DNA of 50,537 bases from positions 1 to 50,537 of the forward strand of contig CAMAPK010000015.1 in assembly GCA_945860135.1 (NCBI GenBank). The letters are read 5' to 3'. This stretch comes from Nitrosovibrio sp. Nv4. Lineage in GTDB: Bacteria > Pseudomonadota > Gammaproteobacteria > Burkholderiales > Nitrosomonadaceae. A model generated the notes under the pieces. It worked only from the letters and a program-made list of their open reading frames with translations. It searched no databases and had not been told where the DNA came from. Of this stretch, positions 8,772 to 16,305 are shown one piece after another. A program made the translations under genes and the position numbers. Each line of letters starts with the position of its first letter. The stretch's first letter is position 1.

Positions 8772-9239
8772 TCAATGTTTATGCTGCATGGGTTGAGCAC
8801 GCGGTTTTGCGGACTGGTCTGTAATGCGGAGTTGATAAGCATCATGGCAAGCAACACACTTGTTCATCGACTCGCTTAATTGCTTCAACGTGTGCTTGGG
8901 ATCTTTCAACGATTCTGCATCAGCGGCTAGCTGGTCAAAATCCTTGTGTACCGACATGCCCAGCTGCATGAATTCCGGCGGCAGCACCGCCTGCATATGA
9001 TCTTCGCCCTTGTGTGCCATGCCCGTACCCAGCGGGCGCGCATGACGGGCCACTACCGCCATGTCGTCCCTGGCAAGTGCCGATAGAATATTCTGTGTTC
9101 CTGCGAGCAGCGCGCGCATTTCAGTAAGAATATGGTTACGTTGCATCTCGGTAACCGGCAGGACTCGACGCTCATCAATACCATTCGCCGTCACCGTGGT
9201 GGCGATCAGGCACAATGCCATGGCAATAATCTTCTTCAA
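8772..9239 (-). CDS. Periplasmic monohaem cytochrome c, c'/c-556-like
   Basis: A 155-residue exported protein. Signal peptide MKKIIAMALCLIATTVTANG is followed by a helical domain with a single haem-binding CVACH near the C-terminus (about residue 131). A C-terminal CxxCH in a four-helix protein is the hallmark of cytochrome c' and c-556 (PF01322). Such proteins bind small ligands (NO, CO) or carry electrons; which applies here is not evident. The tail ends in QPMQHKH, rich in His and Met. The start is TTG 9239, supported by AGGAG 6 nt upstream; the next ATG (9221) would cut the signal peptide. It follows the rhodanese gene by 54 nt and is probably co-transcribed. Confidence 0.78.
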   Translation of the reverse strand: MKKIIAMALCLIATTVTANGIDERRVLPVTEMQRNHILTEMRALLAGTQNILSALARDDMAVVARHARPLGTGMAHKGEDHMQAVLPPEFMQLGMSVHKDFDQLAADAESLKDPKHTLKQLSESMNKCVACHDAYQLRITDQSAKPRAQPMQHKH

Positions 9240-9260
9240 ATTAATCTCCTATACGATTAA

Positions 9261-9278
9261 GGAACCGCTGAACCAATT
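9261..9278 (+). repeat. Copy of the GGAACCRCTGAAC dispersed motif
   Basis: GGAACCGCTGAACCAATT lies in the 54-nt gap between the rhodanese and cytochrome genes. Related copies are at 13517 (with an inverted partner ending at 13788), 18846 and, more diverged, at 39074-39127. All are intergenic. It could be a solo end of the repeat seen at 13517-13788. Confidence 0.5.
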
Positions 9279-9293
9279 CAGGCAAGGCTGTTG

Positions 9294-9704
9294 TCACTCA
9301 ACCGCCAAACCGGTCTCTTTCCATTGCGGCCAGCCTTCCCGGTAATAAAGCACTTTGCTCCATCCCCACGCCACGGCTTTCTCGCTGGCAATTGAACTGC
9401 CCTTGCAATTAAGGCCGTTGCAGTAAAAAACCACCGCCTGGTCTTTCTTCACAATGGCGTTCAGGTTTTCCTCGGTGAAATTCTCACTGTTGATAGCCAG
9501 ATGTCTGGCACCCGGTATATGGCCGCTGTTGAAATCCTCCGCCCGGCGCACATCGACAAAGATGTAGCCTTTATCCAGTAGCATCTTGGCAGTAGCGGTG
9601 TTGATGGTACTGGCCCCGGCCACCTTGGCCGGGGCCAGATCCGCAGCCAGCGCAGAGACCGCCAGAAATAATAGAACCAAAGGCAACAGGAAGTAATTTT
9701 TCAT
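9294..9704 (-). CDS. Periplasmic rhodanese-domain protein
   Basis: A 136-residue protein: signal peptide MKNYFLLPLVLLFLAVSALA, then a single rhodanese domain (about residues 30-132). The conserved start IFVDVRRAEDFNSGHIPGARHL and the active-site loop FYCNGLNCKGSS are present. The persulfide-carrying cysteine would be the first in this loop (YCNG), with a second cysteine five residues on. Such proteins move sulfane sulfur; being exported, it would act in the periplasm. First gene of a two-gene unit with the cytochrome at 8772. Whether the pair forms a sulfur-oxidation step is inference from adjacency only. Confidence 0.85.
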   Translation of the reverse strand: MKNYFLLPLVLLFLAVSALAADLAPAKVAGASTINTATAKMLLDKGYIFVDVRRAEDFNSGHIPGARHLAINSENFTEENLNAIVKKDQAVVFYCNGLNCKGSSIASEKAVAWGWSKVLYYREGWPQWKETGLAVE

Positions 9705-10094
9705 TTCGCAGCTTCAAGTTTGAATGCAATCATCTATCCCGACCGCACCATAGTAGAACCCGCAGGGTTTTCCGGTCAAGCAATGGATGCAGCGCAAACC
9801 GGTGGTACCACGCCAGATACTCTGCCTATCTTGACGAATCAGTCGGCGGGCATTACTAAGCCTTGAATGTCCGGCATATCTGTCCTACAAACGGAATGTC
9901 AGCCGTTATTGCCCGTCAGGCCGGATCGAGTGTCACGGAACAGATGATGACATTGCCGCTGCCATAGCGGTAGTACCGACCCTCGAATCGAATGCAGGAT
10001 AGAAACCGCCCATGATGGATCAGAATGCGGGATTACAGCCTTTATCCATTGGGGCAGATCGCTGCGGTTCGCAAGCAGCCGCTCAATCTCCCAT
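9705..10094. other. 390-nt intergenic stretch, no gene recognised
   Basis: Lies between divergent genes and must hold their promoters. It contains the right copy of the direct repeat (9751-9780). Short open segments on the minus strand (about 9920-10040, 26-33 codons) lack a credible start or family match, so they were not called. No tRNA or hairpin terminator was recognised. Confidence 0.5.
9751..9780 (+). repeat. Direct repeat, right copy (flanks rhodanese/cytochrome pair)
   Basis: TAGTAGA (9751-9757), 8-nt spacer, GGTTTTCCGGTCAAG (9766-9780). Matches the copy at 8732-8763. It lies 47 nt upstream of the rhodanese start, so it could also be part of a regulatory region. Confidence 0.5.
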
Positions 10095-11702
10095 ATGAAT
10101 AGTCAGACTACTGCCACTCCGCCGCGGGAACAGGAGACTCTCATCCACGCATTGCTTGATCCGGCATGCTATCCGCATGCCGTCGACAGCATAGCGTTGA
10201 TCGAGACCCATATTTCCTTTGTACTGCTCACCGGGCCTTACGCCTACAAGATCAAGAAAGCGGTCAACCTGGGATTTCTCGATTTCACGACACTAGAACT
10301 GCGGCAGTTTTTCTGCGAAGAGGAACTGCGGCTAAATCACCGGCTGGCACCCCGGCTCTATCTGGATGTCATTCCGATTGGCGGCACGCCACAAGAGCCC
10401 AAGCTTGGCGCCGGAGCGGGCGCATTTGAATTCGCGGTAAAGATGCGCCAGTTCACGCAGGAAGGACTACTGAATAACGTTCTCTGCCGCAGTGCGTTGA
10501 CTGTCGAACATGTCGATGCGATTGCGGCTACCGTTGCCGCTTTTCATCAGCGCGTTGAATGCGTACGGCCCGAGCAGGACTACGGTGACGCAGCCAGCAT
10601 CGAGTCGGCAATGCGCCAGAATTTCGTGCAGATCCGCAGCCTGCTCGCCACTCCCGCTGAACGCGAGTCGCTGGCGCTGGTTGAGGCATGGAGTCTCGCG
10701 CAGCATGCAACGCTGCTGCCAATGTTCGCACAGCGACACGAACAGCGCTTCATTCGCGAGTGCCACGGTGATCTGCATCTTGGCAATATCGCGCTGGTGG
10801 ACGGAGAAATTCAGGTGTTCGACTGTATCGAATTCAGTCCCGCTCTGCGCTGGATCGACGTCATCAACGAGGTTGCTTTTCTCGTCATGGACCTGGACGA
10901 ACATGGCCGGCCGGATTTCGCCTGGCGCTTTCTCAATGCCTATCTGCAGGAAACGGGCGATTACGCGGGTCTGCGCCTGCTGCGCTATTACCAGGTCTAT
11001 CGCGCCATGGTGCGGGCCAAGGTGGCGCGCATCCGCGCCGCGCAAACACATCTGCGCGCAGAAGACAGAAAACTGGCGCTCGACAGCTACGCCGCCTACA
11101 CCGGTTATGCCAGCAGAGTTACTGCACCACCGATCCCGGGGTTGATCATCACGCATGGATTGTCGGGTTCGGGCAAAACCGCCGTGACGCAATCGCTGCT
11201 GCAGCAATTGGGAGCCGTCCGGGTGCGCTCGGATATCGAACGCAAACGCTTGCAGCACCTCGCGCCGCAGGCGAAGAGCGGCTCGGGTGTAGACAGCGGC
11301 ATCTATATCGCAGCGGCGACGCACGCCACGTATGCGGAATTGCGGCGCCTGGCCGACCTCATTCTTGATGCGAGTTGCGTGGCTATCGTCGATGCGACTT
11401 TTCTGCGGCGCTGGCAACGCGACAGTCTGCGCCAGCTCGCAGCAGAACGGAATGTTCCTTTTGTCATAGTAAGTTGTGTGGCCGAAGATGAGGAACTGCG
11501 CAGACGCCTGCTGCAGCGCGAGCACGCGGGCAAAGACGCTTCCGAAGCCACGCTCGCGGTACTCGCACACCAGCTGGCAATACAGGAACCACTGCAGTCT
11601 GACGAGCTCGCCGCAGCAGTCATTTTCGACAGCGCGCGGGAAGCGACAAGTGGACTGCGGCAACGAGTGAGCACTGCCTTGCAGGCGAAGACGGTACCGT
11701 GA
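10095..11702 (+). CDS. Fused APH-like phosphotransferase and P-loop kinase
   Basis: A 535-residue two-domain protein. The N-terminal part (about 15-335) resembles aminoglycoside-phosphotransferase-like proteins of COG2187: catalytic loop ECHGDLHLGNIALV with HGD and N, and metal-binding FDCIEFSPALRW. The C-terminal part (about 348-520) is a P-loop kinase (COG0645-like) with Walker A GLSGSGKT, then VRSDIERKRL. This fusion is widespread in proteobacteria but its substrate is unknown; it should not be read as an antibiotic-resistance gene. Its stop overlaps the GTG of the DHH-domain gene by 4 nt. No clear ribosome-binding site precedes ATG 10095. Confidence 0.85.
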   Translation: MNSQTTATPPREQETLIHALLDPACYPHAVDSIALIETHISFVLLTGPYAYKIKKAVNLGFLDFTTLELRQFFCEEELRLNHRLAPRLYLDVIPIGGTPQEPKLGAGAGAFEFAVKMRQFTQEGLLNNVLCRSALTVEHVDAIAATVAAFHQRVECVRPEQDYGDAASIESAMRQNFVQIRSLLATPAERESLALVEAWSLAQHATLLPMFAQRHEQRFIRECHGDLHLGNIALVDGEIQVFDCIEFSPALRWIDVINEVAFLVMDLDEHGRPDFAWRFLNAYLQETGDYAGLRLLRYYQVYRAMVRAKVARIRAAQTHLRAEDRKLALDSYAAYTGYASRVTAPPIPGLIITHGLSGSGKTAVTQSLLQQLGAVRVRSDIERKRLQHLAPQAKSGSGVDSGIYIAAATHATYAELRRLADLILDASCVAIVDATFLRRWQRDSLRQLAAERNVPFVIVSCVAEDEELRRRLLQREHAGKDASEATLAVLAHQLAIQEPLQSDELAAAVIFDSAREATSGLRQRVSTALQAKTVP

Positions 11703-12679
11703 CTTTCTTCGATGTCTTCAACGGTGATGCCGACGGCATCTGCGCCCTGCACCAGCTACGCCTGGTACAGCCCTGCGCTGCGGTACTGGTGACCGGCGTC
11801 AAGCGCGACACCGCGTTGCTGCGGCGCGTTGCCGCCGTGCCCGGTGATCAGGTTACCGTGCTCGATATTTCGCTGGAGCGGAATCGCGGCGCGCTACTGG
11901 CGCTGCTGCAGGCCGGCGTGCAAGTACGTTATTTCGATCATCACCATGCAAGCGGCCCGCTGCCGCAGCACCCGCTGCTGCAGCTCGAGATCGATGTCGC
12001 GCCCGAGGTTTGCACCAGCATCATCGTGGACCGCCTGCTCGGAGGCCGCTATCGCAGTTGGGCGGTGGTAGCGGCTTTCGGCGACAATCTGCCGGCAGCC
12101 GCAGTCCGGCTCGCGCACACATTGCCAGTCCCCGCAACCACCGTGGCGGCCTGGCGCGATTTGGGCGAATGCCTGAATTACAATGCTTATGGCGCTTCTG
12201 AAAGCGATCTCATCTGCCCGCCGGCAGAACTCTACCGAATGCTCGCGCCTTATGAAGAGGCCGGGCAGTTCATTGCGCAGGAGCCGGTACTCGCGCACAT
12301 CCGCCAGGCCCGCACGACGGATATGGCGCAGGCACTTGCCTGCACGCCCGAGATCGATGCCGCTGGCGTGACCTTGCATCGGCTACCCGATGCTGCATGG
12401 GCCAGGCGCGTGATCGGCAGCTTCGCCAACCATCTCGCTACCTCCGACCAGTCACGCGCCCACGCCGTGCTGGTACCGTATGTCGATGCGAGTTTCAGCC
12501 TGAGTCTGCGCACCCCTCAGACCGGCGCCATCAGCGCAGCCGCGTTCTGCCGGCGCTTCGGCGGCGGCGGCCGGGAAATTGCAGGGGGATGCGATGACCT
12601 GTCGCCAGAAGAGCTCCCGCGAATAATTGAGGAACTGATCAGGAATTTTCCCGCGAGTCCCCCGCAAGACAAATCCTGA
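11699..12679 (+). CDS. DHH-family phosphoesterase-like protein
   Basis: A 326-residue cytoplasmic protein with the DHH-superfamily layout: motif I in FNGDADGICAL (replacing the usual DxDG context), VLDISLERN as motif II, YFDHHHA as the DHH motif and a C-terminal DHHA1-like segment RRFGGGGREIAGG. Relatives include RecJ, NrnA oligoribonucleases and c-di-AMP phosphodiesterases; the substrate here is not evident. GTG 11699 overlaps the preceding stop (GTGA), so the two genes are translationally coupled and likely share a pathway. A 10-bp palindrome (12687-12696) just after the stop could help termination but has no T-tract. Confidence 0.82.
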   Translation: MTFFDVFNGDADGICALHQLRLVQPCAAVLVTGVKRDTALLRRVAAVPGDQVTVLDISLERNRGALLALLQAGVQVRYFDHHHASGPLPQHPLLQLEIDVAPEVCTSIIVDRLLGGRYRSWAVVAAFGDNLPAAAVRLAHTLPVPATTVAAWRDLGECLNYNAYGASESDLICPPAELYRMLAPYEEAGQFIAQEPVLAHIRQARTTDMAQALACTPEIDAAGVTLHRLPDAAWARRVIGSFANHLATSDQSRAHAVLVPYVDASFSLSLRTPQTGAISAAAFCRRFGGGGREIAGGCDDLSPEELPRIIEELIRNFPASPPQDKS

Positions 12680-12765
12680 TTTAGGCCGGAGCTCCGCCAG
12701 AACTGACGAACCGGGCTTCAGCGCAGAAAAAAGAAACTGTGCCGGGAATCTGCTTTAATGAATAT

Positions 12766-13491
12766 ATGAACCGTCACTTCGCCTTGGGAGTATTCCTTTA
12801 TTTCTGTTGCGTGTTGCCGTCACAAGGCGGGGGATTCGACATGTTGCGCCAGAATATGGTCGAGGAAGTGCTGGCCGAGGTCGCCGCTTCGTCCTCCTAC
12901 AGCGGCCGCGACACTCTCAGTCCTGCTGTCATCACGGCCATGAAAAAAGTGGAGCGGCATCATTTCGTCCCCACCTGGCTGGCTATGTTTGCCTATCTCA
13001 ATCGCCCTCTCCCGATCGGCTATGGACAGACGATTTCACAGCCGCTCATCGTCGCACTGATGACTGACCTGCTGCAGCTCAAGGAGGGCGACAAAGTACT
13101 TGAAATCGGCACCGGTTCGGGCTACCAGGCGGCGGTGCTGGCAGAAATAGTCAAATCGGTTTACAGCATCGAGATCATCGAACCGCTGGGAAAAGAAGCA
13201 GCCGAGCGGCTGAAATCTCTTGGCTACGGCAATGTGGAAGTGAGATTGGGCGACGGTTATTACGGCTGGCCGGAAACGGCGCCGTTTGACGCCATCATCG
13301 TGACGGCTGCCGCCAGCCATGTGCCGCCACCGCTGCTCAAACAGTTGAAACCCGGGGGGCGCATGCTGATCCCGCTCGGGGCGCATTTCATGACCCAATA
13401 TCTGATGGTGGTGGAGAAACAGGCTGATGGCTCGGTAACCAGCCGCCAGATTGTGCCGGTGAGTTTCGTGCCGCTTACCGGCGGACATTAG
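12766..13491 (+). CDS. pcm: Protein-L-isoaspartate O-methyltransferase, possibly exported
   Basis: Methylates isoaspartyl residues in damaged proteins. The family core is intact: PIGYGQTISQPLIVALM, SAM-binding VLEIGTGSGYQAAVLAE, then PFDAIIVTAAASHVP and the end VSFVPLTGG. It differs from E. coli Pcm by an N-terminal extension MNRHFALGVFLYFCCVLPSQ that looks like a signal peptide, which would place it in the periplasm. Alternatives are ATG 12841 (MLRQNMVEEV), which has AAGGCGGGGG upstream and would give a cytoplasmic enzyme of normal length, and GTG 12739. The in-frame hydrophobic segment favours 12766, but this is not settled. Confidence 0.85.
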   Translation: MNRHFALGVFLYFCCVLPSQGGGFDMLRQNMVEEVLAEVAASSSYSGRDTLSPAVITAMKKVERHHFVPTWLAMFAYLNRPLPIGYGQTISQPLIVALMTDLLQLKEGDKVLEIGTGSGYQAAVLAEIVKSVYSIEIIEPLGKEAAERLKSLGYGNVEVRLGDGYYGWPETAPFDAIIVTAAASHVPPPLLKQLKPGGRMLIPLGAHFMTQYLMVVEKQADGSVTSRQIVPVSFVPLTGGH

Positions 13492-13516
13492 GAACCGCCA
13501 AATGAGCCCTCCGTAT

Positions 13517-13788
13517 GGAACCACTGAACGAGTCCTCCGTGGAGCGCGTTGCTGGCAAAATTGGGATGATTGCAAGGTGCGCGACGCAGGTCGTAGCTGG
13601 CCTACGAGGCCAAGGAGCGCAACGCAGCAAGCGCCAGATTTTGCCGCAACCCTACGGGACGGGGTTTTGCGGGCGGTCTGCGGTGTCAGGCTCGTAGCGA
13701 AGGGAATGACCATTCGCGTTCTCGCCTTTCGTGCATCCCATTCCGCAAAGCCGCCGTCGCGCCCGCGTGGGACTTGTTCAGTGGTTCC
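13517..13788. repeat. Interspersed repeat (copy R2) with 13-bp terminal inverted repeats
   Basis: GGAACCACTGAAC (13517-13529) is mirrored exactly by GTTCAGTGGTTCC (13776-13788). The interior holds CAAGGAGCGCAACGCAGC (13611-13628), matching the core of copy R1 at 8560-8578 (opposite strand), and several GC-rich dyads such as GCTGGCCTACGAGGCC. A further partial motif, GGAACCGCC, starts at 13492 right after the pcm stop. At 272 bp with no coding capacity it resembles a MITE or large REP-type element. It fills the whole gap between pcm and the next gene and ends 5 bp before ATG 13794. Confidence 0.7.
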
Positions 13789-13793
13789 CTAGC

Positions 13794-16199
13794 ATGGCTG
13801 TGCCGCGCCCGCCATTCATTGCCATTGGCTTGCTCTCCGCCTGCATACTGGCGTATGAGGTGCTGCTGACGCGCTTGTTCAGCATGGTACTGTGGCATCA
13901 CTTTGCCTACATGATCATCAGCGCGGCAATGCTGGGCTATGGCGCAAGCGGCACGGCGCTGACCTTGCTGAAGGAGAAAATTGCGCCGCACTTCGGCCGG
14001 GTGTACGTCATGGCCGCGATGGCGCTGGCTGTCCTGATGCCCGTGGCATTCATACTGGCGCAGCAGGTTCCTTTCAATCCGCTCGAGCTGCTGTGGGACA
14101 AAACCCAGATAGCCAAGCTGCTCGCCGTTTATCTGCTGATGATGCTGCCGTTCTTTTGCGGGGGGCTGGGCATCGGCCTGGTCTTCTGGTATTTCGGCAG
14201 AGAGGCGGGGCGTATCTATGCCTGCGACATTCTGGGGGCGGGGGCTGGCAGTCTGGGCGTGATCGGCGTGCTGTTTCTGGTGCCGCCTGCGCTGGCGCTG
14301 CTCAGCCTCACGCTATTGGCCCTGCTGGCTGCTGCCATCGCCAGCATCGAACTGAAGATGCGGCCCAGATGGTTGATGGGAATGTGTCTCGGGCTGGCCC
14401 TGCTGGCGGCGGGGGCGCTGCCTGGTGCCTGGCTGCAGGTGCAGCCCTCCGTCTACAAGGATCTGAGCCAGACCTTGAACATTGCCGGGGCGCGGGTGAT
14501 CGAGGAACGCTCCAGTCCGCTGGGGCAGATCACGGTGGTGGGAAACAGCCGCATCCCTTTCCGTCATGCGCCGGGGATGAGCCTCAACGCCACGGACGAA
14601 CCGCCGCCGCAGTTGGGGGTGTTCGTGGACGGAGACGGCCCGGCGGTGCTGACCCGGTTTGACGGCAGGCTCGCGCCGCTGGCCTATCTCGACCAGCTCA
14701 CTTCGGCACTGCCCTATCATCTGCTGCAACGGCCGCATGTGCTGGTACTGGGCGCAGGCGCCGGCAGCGATGTATTGCAGGCGCTTTACCACAGCGCCCG
14801 CGAGATCGACGCGGTGGAACTCGACCGCAACATCATCGATCTGGTCCGGCAGCGTTTTCATGACTTCGCCGGCGATCTGTACAATCAGCCCGGGGTGCAG
14901 GTGCATGCAGCCGAAGCGCGCGGTTTCGTCAACACTAGCCAGGAACGCTATGACCTGATCCAGGTGGCGCTGCTGGATTCATTCGGCATTGCCTCGGCCG
15001 GGCTGTACGGCCTGAGCGAGAGCTATCTCTACACGGTGGAAGCGCTGCAGACCTACCTCAGCCGCCTCACGCCGGACGGGATCCTGGCCGTCACCCGCTG
15101 GCTCACGCTGCCGCCGCGCGATGCGCTGAAGCTGTTTGCCACTGCGGTGTCCACGCTGGAACGAGACGGCGTGCCCAACCCTGCTGCGCGACTGGTGATG
15201 ATACGTGGCTGGAAGACCGTCACGCTGCTGGTGAAGAACAGCGATTTCACGCCTCAGGAAATTGCGGCGGTCAAGCAGTTCAGCCGCAGCCGCTCTTTCG
15301 ACCTGGCTTATTACCCGGGAATGCGCGCGGATGAAGCGAACCGCTACAACCTGCTGCAGCAGCCCTACTTCTTCGAAGGAGCTGTTGCACTACTGAGCCC
15401 GCAACGGCAGACCTTCCTCGATCGCTACAAATTCTACATCGAGCCGGCAACCGACGATCGGCCGCATTTTTTCCGTTTCTTCAAATGGAACGCGGCCACA
15501 GAATTGTTCGCCTTGCGCGCACAGGGCGGCATGCCGCTGCTCGACTGGAGCTATCCGCTGCTGGTGGCGACGCTGCTGCAGGCATTTGCGGCAAGCGTGG
15601 TGCTGATCCTGGCGCCGCTGGCCGTATCGCGTTGCCGCCGCAGCTTGCCCAGCGCGCAGGTGGCCCTGTACTTTCTCGCCATCGGTCTGGCTTTCATGTT
15701 CATGGAAATCGCTTTCATCCAGAAATTCGTGCTGTTTCTGGCTCATCCCCTGTATGCCGTAGCAACCGTGTTGTGCGCATTCCTGGCATTTGCCGCTGCA
15801 GGCAGTTGGCTTGCCGGGCGCTGGCAGGGGACAGGCAGCAGGCATGTCACCCTGGCGATAATGGTACTGGGCGCCTTGGCGCTGCTCTATCTCGCCATCC
15901 TGCCGGGACTATTCCGGGCATTGATCCATCTGCCTGATGCAGCCAAAATAGCGATTTCCGTGATGCTGATCGCGCCCCTGGCAGTGTGTATGGGCATCCC
16001 TTTTCCCACTGGCATGATGCGGCTGGCGGGCACGGCCCAGGACAGCATTCCGTGGGCATGGGCGATTAACGGTTGCGCCTCGGTGGTGGGGGCGGTTCTC
16101 GCCACCCTGCTGGCAATTCATCTGGGGTTTTCCGTGGTGATCCTGCTGGCGGTACTGATCTATGGTCTGGCCTGCGCTGCCCTGAGAGGGTTCGACTGA
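13794..16199 (+). CDS. Membrane protein with spermidine-synthase-like methyltransferase domain
   Basis: An 801-residue protein in three parts: about seven membrane helices (1-225), a Rossmann-fold SpeE-like domain (about 310-500), and a second set of helices (about 580-795). The central domain has the nucleotide-binding glycine loop VLVLGAGAGSDVL, the acidic loop IDAVELDRNIIDLV and the later VTRWLTLPPRDALKLF. Such proteins are annotated as spermidine synthase-like, but membrane-bound members have no proven aminopropyltransferase activity. The open frame extends to 13731 inside a repeat; ATG 13794 is the first codon after that repeat and begins a plausible membrane segment, though it lacks a ribosome-binding site. 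Confidence 0.8.
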   Translation: MAVPRPPFIAIGLLSACILAYEVLLTRLFSMVLWHHFAYMIISAAMLGYGASGTALTLLKEKIAPHFGRVYVMAAMALAVLMPVAFILAQQVPFNPLELLWDKTQIAKLLAVYLLMMLPFFCGGLGIGLVFWYFGREAGRIYACDILGAGAGSLGVIGVLFLVPPALALLSLTLLALLAAAIASIELKMRPRWLMGMCLGLALLAAGALPGAWLQVQPSVYKDLSQTLNIAGARVIEERSSPLGQITVVGNSRIPFRHAPGMSLNATDEPPPQLGVFVDGDGPAVLTRFDGRLAPLAYLDQLTSALPYHLLQRPHVLVLGAGAGSDVLQALYHSAREIDAVELDRNIIDLVRQRFHDFAGDLYNQPGVQVHAAEARGFVNTSQERYDLIQVALLDSFGIASAGLYGLSESYLYTVEALQTYLSRLTPDGILAVTRWLTLPPRDALKLFATAVSTLERDGVPNPAARLVMIRGWKTVTLLVKNSDFTPQEIAAVKQFSRSRSFDLAYYPGMRADEANRYNLLQQPYFFEGAVALLSPQRQTFLDRYKFYIEPATDDRPHFFRFFKWNAATELFALRAQGGMPLLDWSYPLLVATLLQAFAASVVLILAPLAVSRCRRSLPSAQVALYFLAIGLAFMFMEIAFIQKFVLFLAHPLYAVATVLCAFLAFAAAGSWLAGRWQGTGSRHVTLAIMVLGALALLYLAILPGLFRALIHLPDAAKIAISVMLIAPLAVCMGIPFPTGMMRLAGTAQDSIPWAWAINGCASVVGAVLATLLAIHLGFSVVILLAVLIYGLACAALRGFD

Positions 16200-16305
16200 G
16201 CAGCGCGGCCTCAGAGTAATTCTGGTTCGCCGACTTTTATTGGTTCAGGTTTATGCTAAAGTGATTTAATCGTAGGACTCTGATAGTCGCACATTTGGAA
16301 CTGTG

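Noticed and set aside
10467-11663. 398-codon minus-strand open frame
   Set aside because: Antisense to the kinase fusion gene, which has Walker A and HGD motifs; composition typical of a shadow.
10095-11702. Aminoglycoside resistance gene
   Set aside because: The APH-like part belongs to a widespread fused family (COG2187 plus P-loop kinase) with no link to resistance.
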